Under the pieces are notes generated by a model. That model was not told the origin of the DNA. It did not search any database and was given only the letters and a program-made list of their open reading frames with translations. Below, piece after piece: positions 1 through 6,905 of a stretch of DNA of 9,494 bases. The position numbers were made by a program, and so were the translations under genes. The stretch's first letter is position 1; each line of letters opens with the position of its first letter. Source of the stretch: Chloroflexota bacterium. GTDB taxonomy: Bacteria > Chloroflexota > Anaerolineae > 4572-78 > J111. The stretch is from contig RFJF01000161.1 of assembly GCA_003695455.1 (NCBI GenBank), positions 1 through 9,494 on the forward strand, in the 5' to 3' direction.

Positions 1-242
1 GGTTTGGGCAAATCAGTGATTTCGGCGGAGAGCAGCCGGTGGGGAATTTGGGTGAGCATACCCGCCCCATCGCCCGGGTGGTCACCGGCGTTACTCCCGC
101 CGAGGTGAGCCAAATTGCCCAGCGCCTCCAACGCCAGCGCCACAACATCGTGGCCGGGCGTGCCGGTAGTGCGGGCCACAAAAGCCATGTCGCCGGCTTC
201 GATTTCAGCCGGTGAAGGGTACGGGGTATTTGGGTCAGTCAT
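1..242 (-). CDS. Partial second GltB-like protein with degenerate glutaminase (GATase type 2) N-terminus
   Basis: Only the first 80 codons lie in the window; the gene continues past position 1. The start is the ATG at 242-240, with GGAG at 254-251 placed 8 bases upstream. The peptide aligns without gaps to the start of the GltB encoded at 6663-1951: residues 16-68 match GltB residues 27-79 at 23 of 53 positions by hand, including the block GDGAGML.QIPH (residues 57-68). Seen directly: the position of the Ntn-hydrolase nucleophile Cys is Gly17, and the HRG arginine is Leu47 (HLGG). In the GOGAT family that Cys, freed by propeptide removal, hydrolyses glutamine, so this copy should not be an active glutaminase. 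It may be an ammonia-dependent synthase, an accessory protein or a decaying paralogue; its FMN domain, if present, is outside the window. The reading frame and ribosome binding site are intact, which argues against a pseudogene. Confidence 0.85.
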   Translation of the reverse strand, partial: MTDPNTPYPSPAEIEAGDMAFVARTTGTPGHDVVALALEALGNLAHLGGSNAGDHPGDGAGMLTQIPHRLLSAEITDLPK

Positions 243-262
243 GGGCGCATCTCCGGGCCGGT

Positions 263-304
263 AAAAAAAGCCCCCCAAACACCGGTCTGGACGTTTGAGG
301 GGCT
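263..304 (-). terminator. Intrinsic terminator or attenuator upstream of the second GltB-like gene
   Basis: Read on the minus strand, a 12-base-pair stem (arms 304-293 and 280-269, one G-U pair, 12-base loop) is followed by a run of seven U ending at 263. On the plus strand the G-U pair becomes an A-C mismatch and the T run is poor, so the minus orientation is meant. It lies after the gltD stop, so it could end the gltBD transcript. It also lies between the promoter at 319-347 and the start codon at 242, about 8 bases after the predicted transcription start, so any transcript from that promoter must pass it. That makes attenuation likely. Confidence 0.85.
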
Positions 305-318
305 GTTTCTGTACTGAT

Positions 319-347
319 ATTTTAGCCGGGCCATGAGCGTTTGTCAC
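319..347 (-). promoter_or_regulatory. Sigma70-type promoter of the second GltB-like gene
   Basis: On the minus strand the -35 box is GTGACA (347-342), the spacer is 17 bases, and the -10 box is TAAAAT (324-319). The predicted transcription start is near 312, giving a leader of about 70 bases before the ATG at 242. The same spacing, the same -10 box and a related -35 box occur before gltB at 6824-6796, which makes a chance match unlikely. No transcript data support it here. Confidence 0.75.
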
Positions 348-363
348 TACCCGTTTGGGTGAT
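346..363. promoter_or_regulatory. Operator copy 1: 8-2-8 inverted repeat overlapping the -35 box
   Basis: The plus-strand sequence is ACTACCCGTTTGGGTGAT: half sites ACTACCCG and, inverted, ATCACCCA around a TT centre. It differs by one base from the copy at 6823-6840. Its centre is about 42.5 bases upstream of the predicted start of the minus-strand transcript, the usual position of class II activators such as CRP, or of some NarL/LuxR-type response regulators. The protein that binds is unknown. It sits only 13 bases beyond the gltD stop codon. Confidence 0.7.
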
Positions 364-376
364 TTAACCGGCCGGT

Positions 377-1858
377 TTACGGTAGTTCGGTTTCACCCAT
401 CAGGTAGCGGTCTACCTCGCGGGCGGCGCCGCGCCCTTCGTTGATGGCCCAGACCACCAGGCTTTGCCCGCGCCGCATATCGCCGGCGGCAAACACGCCG
501 GGCACGCTGGTTTCAAAGCGGCCGTACTCGGCTTTGGCGTTTGAGCGGGCATCCCGTTCGATGCCCAATTTGTCCAGCAGTGTGTCTTCCGGCCCCAAAA
601 AACCCATCGCCAGCAGAACCAGTTGGGTGGGCCACACTTTTTCTGTGCCGGGAATTTCCTGAATGGCGGGGCGGCTGCCGTTGTTAAAAACCCACTCAAT
701 GTCAACCGTGTGGATTTCCTTGACGCGGCCGTTTTCATCACCCACAAATTTTTTGGTCATAATGGCGTAGTAGCGCGGGTCGCGCCCTTGCAGGGCGGCG
801 GCTTCTTCCTGCCCGTAATCTACCCGGAAAATTTTGGGCCACTCCGGCCAGGGATTATCGGGCTGGCGCTCGTCGGGGGGGCGATCCAGAATTTCAAACT
901 GGATGACGCTGTTGCAGCCCTGCCGCAGCGAGGTGCCCACGCAGTCGGTGCCGGTGTCGCCGCCGCCAATGATAATCACATCTTTGCCGGCCGCAGAAAT
1001 GTAACCATCAGAGGGCGCGCCGTCGAGCAGTGTCTGGGTGTTGGGCCGCAGAAAATCCATGGCAAAGTGGATACCGTCCAGTTCGCGGCCCGGCACGGGC
1101 AGGTCGCGGGGTTTGGTAGCGCCGCCGGCCAGCACCACGGCGTCGTACTCTTCCAGCAGGCGGTCGGCGGGGTAGTCGGTGCCGACTTCTGTGTTGGTGA
1201 CAAAGTTGACGCCCTCGGCGGCCATTAAATCAAGGCGGCGCTGAACCACCTTTTTGTCCAGCTTCATATTGGGGATGCCGTACATCAGCAGCCCGCCAAT
1301 GCGGTCGGCGCGCTCAAAAACGGTCACAGTGTGGCCGGCCCGGTTGAGTTGATCGGCGCAGGCCAGCCCCGCCGGCCCGGAACCAACAACGGCCACAGTT
1401 TTGCCGGTGCGGTTTTGCGGCGGGCGCGGCGCAATCCAGCCGTTTTCATACGCTTTTTCAATGATGCTGTATTCAATATTTTTGATGGTCACGGGCGGTT
1501 CGTTGATGCCCAGCGTGCAGGAACCTTCGCACGGGGCGGGGCAGACGCGGCCCGTAAACTCGGGGAAATTGTTGGTTTTGTGCAGCCGGTCCAGCGCTTG
1601 CCGCCACAAACCCCGGTAAATCAAATCGTTCCATTCCGGAATGAGGTTGTTGATGGGGCAGCCGGCGGCCATGCCGCTCAACAGAGTGCCGGTGTGGCAA
1701 AAGGGAATGCCGCAATCCATGCAGCGCGCACCCTGTTGTTTCAGTTTTTCGTCCGGAAAATGCAGGTGAAGTTCCTGCCAATCCTTGATTCGTTCTGTTG
1801 GCGCACGGTCTGCGGGAATCTCGCGCGGGAATTCCATAAATCCGGTGGGTTTGCCCAT
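377..1858 (-). CDS. gltD: Glutamate synthase small (beta) subunit, NADPH-oxidising
   Basis: A 493-residue protein of normal family length. It takes electrons from NADPH onto FAD and passes them through iron-sulphur centres to the FMN of GltB for reductive glutamate synthesis. In order: an N-terminal Fe-S domain with Cys46, 49, 54 and 67 (motif [11 protein letters not shown]) and Cys106, 110 and 114 ([12 protein letters not shown]); the FAD Rossmann motif GSGPAG at 159-164; the NADPH-site motif GGGDTG at 298-303; and a C-terminal FAD motif of the [13 protein letters not shown] type. The start ATG (1858-1856) has a perfect AGGAGG at 1869-1864, 5 bases upstream. It follows gltB by 92 bases in the same direction, with no promoter I can recognise between, so it is probably cotranscribed. 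NADPH rather than NADH preference is inferred from the family. Confidence 0.96.
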   Translation of the reverse strand: MGKPTGFMEFPREIPADRAPTERIKDWQELHLHFPDEKLKQQGARCMDCGIPFCHTGTLLSGMAAGCPINNLIPEWNDLIYRGLWRQALDRLHKTNNFPEFTGRVCPAPCEGSCTLGINEPPVTIKNIEYSIIEKAYENGWIAPRPPQNRTGKTVAVVGSGPAGLACADQLNRAGHTVTVFERADRIGGLLMYGIPNMKLDKKVVQRRLDLMAAEGVNFVTNTEVGTDYPADRLLEEYDAVVLAGGATKPRDLPVPGRELDGIHFAMDFLRPNTQTLLDGAPSDGYISAAGKDVIIIGGGDTGTDCVGTSLRQGCNSVIQFEILDRPPDERQPDNPWPEWPKIFRVDYGQEEAAALQGRDPRYYAIMTKKFVGDENGRVKEIHTVDIEWVFNNGSRPAIQEIPGTEKVWPTQLVLLAMGFLGPEDTLLDKLGIERDARSNAKAEYGRFETSVPGVFAAGDMRRGQSLVVWAINEGRGAAREVDRYLMGETELP

Positions 1859-1863
1859 TGTGT

Positions 1864-1869
1864 CCTCCT
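1864..1869 (-). promoter_or_regulatory. Strong ribosome binding site of gltD
   Basis: AGGAGG on the minus strand, 5 bases before the ATG at 1858. It fixes the gltD start and would allow strong independent initiation after the 92-base gap that follows gltB. Confidence 0.85.
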
Positions 1870-1878
1870 GTTGTCGAA

Positions 1879-1950
1879 CAGGAATTAGGAGTTTGGGATT
1901 AGAAGTGAGGGAAAATTCTGACTCCTAGCTCCCGATTCCTGATTCCTGAT
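1879..1950. repeat. Heptamer-built inverted repeat in the gltB-gltD gap
   Basis: Read on the minus strand from 1950, the first half is a run of seven-base units (ATCAGGA twice, ATCGGGA, GCTAGGA, GTCAGAA). The second half, read on the plus strand from 1879, is a similar run (CAGGAAT, TAGGAGT, TTGGGAT, TAGAAGT, GAGGGAA). The halves therefore face each other and could fold in the mRNA into an imperfect stem of about 35 bases per arm centred near 1915. There is no U tract, so it is not a standard terminator. It could affect the ratio of GltB to GltD through mRNA stability, or simply be a genomic repeat that inserted here. Confidence 0.7.
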
Positions 1951-4900
1951 TTAGTTTCCGCTAACGCGGGATTGGTCGTTTTTGTTTTGCTCAAAGGCGG
2001 TCATAATAGCTTCTTCGCCGCTCAAGCCTTGGGCCTCTACCTGAGCAATGGTTTCCAGCATGCGGCGGTAATCGCGAGGATAGACCTTTACAAATTTGGG
2101 AACCATTTCCTTCCATTGGGCCAGCACGCGGCGGCCAAAATCGCTGTTGGTGTAATCCACGTGGCGCTCAATCATCTCTTTCACGGCCACAATTTCTTCG
2201 GCCAGTTCCAGTTTTTCCAAATCAACCATTTGGGTATTGCAGCGCGTGGCAAAATCGCCGTCCCAATCCAGAACGTAGGCCACGCCGCCGCTCATGCCGG
2301 CGGCAAAGTTGCGGCCGGTTTTGCCCAGCACAACCACCCGGCCGCCAGTCATATATTCGCAGGCGTGGTCACCCACGCCTTCTACCACGGCCTGCACGCC
2401 GCTGTTACGTACACAGAAACGTTCGCCGGCCACACCGCGAATGTAGGCTTGGCCGCCGGTAGCGCCGTAAAAGGCCACGTTGCCAATGATAATGTTTTCT
2501 TCCGGGGTAAAGGTGGCTTCCTGCGGCGGGTAGACCATCATTTTGCCGCCGGACAGCCCCTTGCCAAAGTAGTCGTTGGCGTCGCCTTCCAGGTCAAGCG
2601 TGATTCCTTTGGGTACAAACGCGCCAAAACTTTGCCCGGCCGAGCCGACAAATTTGAGCCGGATGGTATCTTCCGGCAGACCTTCACCCCCGTAACGGCG
2701 GGTAACTTCGCTGCCCAGAATGGTGCCAACCACGCGGTTGGTATTTTTGATGGGCAGGGTGGCGGCTACCGGCTCGCCGTGTTCCAGTGCAGGCTTGCAC
2801 AAATCAAGCAGAACCTGCATATCCAGCGATTTTTCCAGCCCGTGGTCCTGGTCAATCTGGTGGTAGCGGCCCACTTCCGGCCCCACGTCCGGTCGGTACA
2901 AAATGGCCGAGAAATCCAGCCCGGAGGCTTTCCAGTGGTTGACGGCATCCCGCACTTCCAGTTTGTCGGTGCGGCCAATCATTTCATCTACGGTGCGGAA
3001 GCCCAGTTGGGCCATCAGTTCCCGCATTTCCTGGGCCACAAAGCGCATAAAATTGACCACGTAGGCCGGGTCGCCGGCAAACTTTTTGCGGAGTTCCGGG
3101 TTTTGGGTAGCCACGCCCACCGGGCAGGTATCAAGATTGCAAACGCGCATCATAGTGCAACCCAGCGTAACCAGCGGCGCGGTGGCAAAGCCAAACTCTT
3201 CTGCGCCCAGCAGCGCGGCGATGATCACATCGCGGCCGGTTTTGAGCTGGCCGTCTGTTTCTACCACTACCCGGCTGCGCAGATTGTTGAGCACCAGCGT
3301 CTGGTGGGTTTCGGCTACGCCCAGTTCCCACGGCAGGCCGGCGTGTTTAATGCTGCTGCGCGGCGAGGCGCCGGTTCCGCCATCGTAGCCGCTGATGAGA
3401 ATGACATCGGCCTTGCCTTTGGCAACGCCGGCGGCAATGGTTCCCACGCCCACCTCGGAGACCAGTTTCACGTTGATGCGGGCGTAACGGTTGGCGTTTT
3501 TCAAATCGTGGATGAGTTCGGCCAAATCTTCAATGCTGTAAATATCGTGGTGCGGCGGCGGCGAAATCAGCCCCACGCCGGGGGTTGAGTTTCGCACTTT
3601 GGCCACCCACGGATACACTTTTGCGCCCGGAAGCTGGCCGCCTTCGCCAGGTTTTGCGCCCTGGGCCATTTTAATTTGAATTTCCTGCGCGCTGACCAGG
3701 TATTCGCTGGTTACGCCAAAACGGCCGGAGGCCACCTGTTTGATGGCGCTTTTGCGCGAATCGCCGTTGGAATCCGGGATGAAGCGGGCCGGGTCTTCGC
3801 CGCCTTCGCCGGTGTTGCTTTTGCCGCCAATGCGGTTCATGGCAATGGCCAGCGCCTCGTGTGCTTCCTGGCTGATGGAGCCGTAGCTCATGGCGCCGGT
3901 TTTAAAGCGGCGGCAAATCGATTCAATTGACTCCACTTCTTCCAGCGGAACCGGCTCGTTAGCAAATTTCAACCGGAGCAAACCGCGCAGGGTTCCCAGT
4001 TTGCTGCTCTGGTCGTTGATGAGTTCGGCGTATTTTTTAAAGGTTTCGTAACTGCCGGTGCGGGTGGCTTTTTGCAGAAAATGGATGGTTTGCGGGTTGA
4101 ACAGGTGGTGTTCGCCGTCTTTGCGCCACTGCCATTCGCCGCCCACATCAAGCGTGTTGCCGTTAATCTGCCGGGTGGGGAAAGCGTGCCGGTGGCGCAT
4201 TTCTACCTCTTTGGCAATCACATCCAGGCCAATGCCTTCCACGCGGGTGGGAGTCCAGGTAAAGTATTTGTCTACCAGTTCCTGCTTCAGGCCAATGGCT
4301 TCAAAAATCTGCGCGCCGCAGTAACTTTGAATGGTAGAAATCCCCATTTTGGAGAGTGTTTTGACCACACCTTTTACGGCGGCCTTTACGTACCGGGCCT
4401 GCGCTTCCTCGTAGGTGGTATCGGTCAGCATGTTCTGGTTGAGCATATCGGCCAGCGTTTCATAGGCCAGGTAGGGGTTGATGGCACTCACGCCGTAACC
4501 GATGAGCGTGGCAAAGTGATGCACCTCGCGCGGCTCGCCGCTTTCAAGAATGAGGGCGGCGCTGGTGCGGTTGCCGTTACGAATGAGATGGTGGTGCAGG
4601 CCGGAGACGGCCAGCAGGGCGGGGATGCCGGCGTGTTCGCGGTCAATGCCCCGGTCTGACAAAATGATGATGTTGTACCCGGCCCCAATGGCTTCATCGG
4701 CGGCGGTGTACAGGTTTTCCAGCGCTTCTTCCAGCCCGGCTTTGCCCCGTTCTACCTCAAACAGAATGGGCAGGGTGATGGATTTGAAGCTTTTGTGTTT
4801 AATATGGCGCAGTTTGGCCAGTTCGGCGTTGGTCAAAATGGGATGCTTGAGCTTGATTTGAATGGCGCTCTCCGGGCCGGGAACCAGCAGGTTGCCCTCA

Positions 4901-6663
4901 GAACCCAACATTACTTCGGTGGCGGTAATCAGTTCCTCGCGGATAGCGTCAATGGGCGGGTTGGTGACCTGCGCAAAAAGCTGCTTGAAATAATCATACA
5001 GCAACCGGGAGCGGTCGCTGAGGACCGCCAGCGGGGCATCGTTGCCCATCGAGCCAATCGGTTCGATGGCATTTTGGGCCATGGGGCCAATCAATTTGCG
5101 CAAATCTTCAAATGTGTAACCAAATGCCTGCTGGCGCTGAAGCACGTAATCGTGCGGAATCTCGCGGGCAGGGCGGCTGCCAATCTGGCTCAACTCCTGA
5201 ATAAAGTTTCCTCGGCTTTTTCCGTTTTTGCCATTTACGCCGTTTTTGCCGTTCACCGCCGGTTGTTTAAAATCGGGCGCGGGTAAATCTTCCAGCGTCA
5301 CCAAATCATCGTCAAGCCACTGGCGGTAGGGATGCTCGGCAGCCAGGGTGTGCTTGATTTCCTCATCGTGAATGATGCGCCCGGCTTCGGTATCTACCAG
5401 GAACATACGGCCCGGTTCCAGCCGGCCCTTGACCAGCACATCTTCCGGCGGAATATCCAGCACCCCCACTTCAGAGGCCATGATGACCCGGTCATCTTTG
5501 GTGACGTAGTAGCGTGAAGGGCGCAGGCCGTTGCGGTCCAACGTGGCCCCAATGCGCACACCGTCTGTAAAGCCGATGGAGGCCGGGCCATCCCACGGCT
5601 CCATCAGGGTAGCGTGGTATTCGTAAAAGGCCCGTTTTTCGTCGCTCATACTTTTGTGTTTGGACCACGGTTCGGGAATCATCATCATCATCACGTGGTG
5701 GATGGGCCGGCCTGCCAGGGTTAAAAATTCCAGCACGTTGTCAAACATACCTGAGTCACTGCCATCCGGGGCCACAATCGGCAGCAGTTTTTTGATGTCG
5801 TCTCCAAACAGCGGAGATTCAAAGTGCATTTGCTGGGCGTGTATCCAGTTGATGTTGCCGCGCAGGGTGTTGATTTCGCCGTTGTGGATGATGTAGCGGT
5901 TGGGGTGGGCGCGTTCCCAACTGGGAAAAGTGTTGGTACTGAAGCGGGAGTGAACCATTGCCAGCGCCGATTCCATATCGGGGTCGGCCAAATCAAGGTA
6001 ATACTCCGGAATCTGCTCAGACATCAGCATGCCTTTGTAGACAATGGTTTTGTAAGAAAAGCTGCTGGCAAAGAAATATTCGCCGCCGGGCATTGGTGCT
6101 TCTGCGTAACGAATTTCATACGCCGCGCGCCGCCGGATGACGTACAGTTTGCGCTCAAAATCCATATCGTCGGTGATGTCCGGGTTGCGTTTGATGAAAC
6201 ACTGCCGCACAAACGGCTCAACCGAGCGGGCGGTTTTGCCAAGCGTGCTGTTATCGGTGGGTACGGTGCGCCAGCCCAAAAATTCCTGCCCCTCATCTGC
6301 CACCACCTGCTCTAAGTGAGCCTCAATGGCGGCCCGCTGTTCGGCGTTGGGCGGCAAAAAAAGCATACCCACGCCGTACTGGCCGGGTTCGGGCAGGTCA
6401 AAATCGCACACTTTTTTAAAAAATTTGTGCGGTACCTGAAACAAAATTCCCGCGCCATCGCCGGTGTTGGCTTCGGCGCCGGTGGCGCCACGGTGAGTCA
6501 AATTATTCAGCACTTCCAGCGCCTGCCGGATAATCTGGTGAGATTTTTTGCCTTTAATGTTGACAACAAAACCCACACCGCAGGCATCGCGCTCAAATTG
6601 AGGGTCGTACAACCCTTGCTTGGGGGGCAATCCAACCGGCATTCGAGGTGTCACGTGTTGCAT
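1951..6663 (-). CDS. gltB: Glutamate synthase large (alpha) subunit
   Basis: A 1570-residue protein of typical bacterial GOGAT alpha length. It hydrolyses glutamine and tunnels the ammonia to 2-oxoglutarate, which is reduced on FMN to glutamate. In order: a 27-residue propeptide; a class II glutaminase domain from Cys28 (motif RDACGVGF, with HRG Arg58 and GDGAG) to about 440; a central domain at about 490-790; an FMN/synthase domain at about 850-1220 with [10 protein letters not shown]; the [3Fe-4S] cysteines 1169, 1175 and 1180 ([13 protein letters not shown]); and the glycine-rich GXGXG beta-helix at about 1290-1475. A short NGK-type repeat (471-482) sits in the linker after the glutaminase domain. 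I chose the ATG at 6663-6661 because AGGAAGGG lies just upstream and it leaves a normal-length propeptide. An in-frame GTG at 6771 would add 36 residues across a terminator-like hairpin. It is first in the unit with gltD. Confidence 0.97.
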   Translation of the reverse strand: MQHVTPRMPVGLPPKQGLYDPQFERDACGVGFVVNIKGKKSHQIIRQALEVLNNLTHRGATGAEANTGDGAGILFQVPHKFFKKVCDFDLPEPGQYGVGMLFLPPNAEQRAAIEAHLEQVVADEGQEFLGWRTVPTDNSTLGKTARSVEPFVRQCFIKRNPDITDDMDFERKLYVIRRRAAYEIRYAEAPMPGGEYFFASSFSYKTIVYKGMLMSEQIPEYYLDLADPDMESALAMVHSRFSTNTFPSWERAHPNRYIIHNGEINTLRGNINWIHAQQMHFESPLFGDDIKKLLPIVAPDGSDSGMFDNVLEFLTLAGRPIHHVMMMMIPEPWSKHKSMSDEKRAFYEYHATLMEPWDGPASIGFTDGVRIGATLDRNGLRPSRYYVTKDDRVIMASEVGVLDIPPEDVLVKGRLEPGRMFLVDTEAGRIIHDEEIKHTLAAEHPYRQWLDDDLVTLEDLPAPDFKQPAVNGKNGVNGKNGKSRGNFIQELSQIGSRPAREIPHDYVLQRQQAFGYTFEDLRKLIGPMAQNAIEPIGSMGNDAPLAVLSDRSRLLYDYFKQLFAQVTNPPIDAIREELITATEVMLGSEGNLLVPGPESAIQIKLKHPILTNAELAKLRHIKHKSFKSITLPILFEVERGKAGLEEALENLYTAADEAIGAGYNIIILSDRGIDREHAGIPALLAVSGLHHHLIRNGNRTSAALILESGEPREVHHFATLIGYGVSAINPYLAYETLADMLNQNMLTDTTYEEAQARYVKAAVKGVVKTLSKMGISTIQSYCGAQIFEAIGLKQELVDKYFTWTPTRVEGIGLDVIAKEVEMRHRHAFPTRQINGNTLDVGGEWQWRKDGEHHLFNPQTIHFLQKATRTGSYETFKKYAELINDQSSKLGTLRGLLRLKFANEPVPLEEVESIESICRRFKTGAMSYGSISQEAHEALAIAMNRIGGKSNTGEGGEDPARFIPDSNGDSRKSAIKQVASGRFGVTSEYLVSAQEIQIKMAQGAKPGEGGQLPGAKVYPWVAKVRNSTPGVGLISPPPHHDIYSIEDLAELIHDLKNANRYARINVKLVSEVGVGTIAAGVAKGKADVILISGYDGGTGASPRSSIKHAGLPWELGVAETHQTLVLNNLRSRVVVETDGQLKTGRDVIIAALLGAEEFGFATAPLVTLGCTMMRVCNLDTCPVGVATQNPELRKKFAGDPAYVVNFMRFVAQEMRELMAQLGFRTVDEMIGRTDKLEVRDAVNHWKASGLDFSAILYRPDVGPEVGRYHQIDQDHGLEKSLDMQVLLDLCKPALEHGEPVAATLPIKNTNRVVGTILGSEVTRRYGGEGLPEDTIRLKFVGSAGQSFGAFVPKGITLDLEGDANDYFGKGLSGGKMMVYPPQEATFTPEENIIIGNVAFYGATGGQAYIRGVAGERFCVRNSGVQAVVEGVGDHACEYMTGGRVVVLGKTGRNFAAGMSGGVAYVLDWDGDFATRCNTQMVDLEKLELAEEIVAVKEMIERHVDYTNSDFGRRVLAQWKEMVPKFVKVYPRDYRRMLETIAQVEAQGLSGEEAIMTAFEQNKNDQSRVSGN

Positions 6664-6667
6664 ATTT

Positions 6668-6675
6668 CCCTTCCT
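6668..6675 (-). promoter_or_regulatory. Ribosome binding site deciding the gltB start
   Basis: AGGAAGGG on the minus strand, with its AGGA core 8 bases before the ATG at 6663. It favours this start over the upstream in-frame GTG at 6771. Confidence 0.75.
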
Positions 6676-6681
6676 CTCTCT

Positions 6682-6736
6682 AAAAATAAAAAACCCCGCA
6701 CCACAGTCAGACACAATCGCCTCATTGCGGTTGGGG
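6682..6736 (-). terminator. Terminator-like hairpin (attenuator) in the gltB leader
   Basis: On the minus strand CCCC (6736-6733) and CCGCA (6730-6726) pair with TGTGG (6705-6701) and GGGG (6697-6694), with an AA/TGC internal loop and a 20-base loop, followed by the U-rich tract TTTTTTATTTTT (6693-6682). The only gene upstream is divergent, so there is no transcript here for it to end except that of gltB. This points to attenuation. Two competing pairings are visible: CGCAAT with ATTGTG, and CACCA (in 6753-6760) with TGGTG; both would use bases of the terminator stem. The stem is interrupted, so its strength is uncertain. Confidence 0.6.
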
Positions 6737-6763
6737 TATTCCAAAACGGTTGATGGTGGATTT

Positions 6764-6782
6764 AGAGGCACTTACAGCCTCT
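6764..6782 (-). other. Small hairpin at the 5' end of the gltB leader
   Basis: AGAGGC (6782-6777) and GCCTCT (6769-6764) form a perfect six-pair stem with a seven-base loop, starting about 7 bases after the predicted transcription start. The stem hides a GAGG and the GTG at 6771-6769, the only start of an upstream in-frame extension of gltB. It could be a leader stem in the attenuation scheme or simply protect the 5' end. Confidence 0.5.
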
Positions 6783-6795
6783 GGATTGGAAACAT

Positions 6796-6824
6796 ATTTT
6801 AACCAATTTGGCCGCGCCCGTAAC
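6796..6824 (-). promoter_or_regulatory. Promoter of gltB
   Basis: On the minus strand: -35 box GTTACG (6824-6819), 17-base spacer, -10 box TAAAAT (6801-6796), predicted start near 6789, leader about 126 bases. The -35 box is weak, as expected of an activator-dependent promoter. The whole arrangement matches the promoter at 347-319 position for position. Confidence 0.75.
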
Positions 6825-6840
6825 TACCCATTTGGGTGAT
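6823..6840. promoter_or_regulatory. Operator copy 2: 8-2-8 inverted repeat upstream of gltB
   Basis: The plus-strand sequence is ACTACCCATTTGGGTGAT, differing from 346-363 only at the eighth base. Half sites ACTACCCA and, inverted, ATCACCCA flank TT. The centre is about -42.5 relative to the predicted gltB start and about -73.5 relative to the divergent plus-strand promoter, so one bound protein could act on both. The binding protein is not identified. Confidence 0.72.
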
Positions 6841-6869
6841 ATTTTAAACAACTCCGGTTTCCCATCAGT

Positions 6870-6898
6870 TTGACTTGAAATCGAATTATTCCTACAAT
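6870..6898 (+). promoter_or_regulatory. Sigma70-type promoter of the sensor phosphatase, apparently leaderless
   Basis: TTGACT (6870-6875), a 17-base spacer and TACAAT (6893-6898). The predicted transcription start is near 6905, one base before the ATG at 6906. The first possible ATG (6897) overlaps the -10 box and would not be transcribed. No Shine-Dalgarno sequence precedes 6906, which fits a leaderless mRNA. Confidence 0.7.
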
Positions 6899-6905
6899 GA
6901 AAGCT

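Noticed and set aside
1859..1950. Rho-independent terminator between gltB and gltD
   Set aside because: The inverted repeat is long and imperfect and has no U tract on either side.
1972..3588. Long open frame (538 codons) on the plus strand opposite gltB
   Set aside because: It lies fully antisense to conserved GltB domains, its product is low-complexity and rich in His, Gly, Ala and Val, and it shows no family motif. Such antisense frames are common in GC-rich genes.
6664..6771. GTG at 6771 as the main gltB start
   Set aside because: It would give an unusually long propeptide before Cys28, translate through a terminator-like hairpin, and ignore the good ribosome binding site before 6663. 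It is kept only as a finding.
6664..6789. Known riboswitch (glutamine, glycine, T-box) in the gltB leader
   Set aside because: I could not match conserved core sequences of these classes; only simple hairpins are visible.
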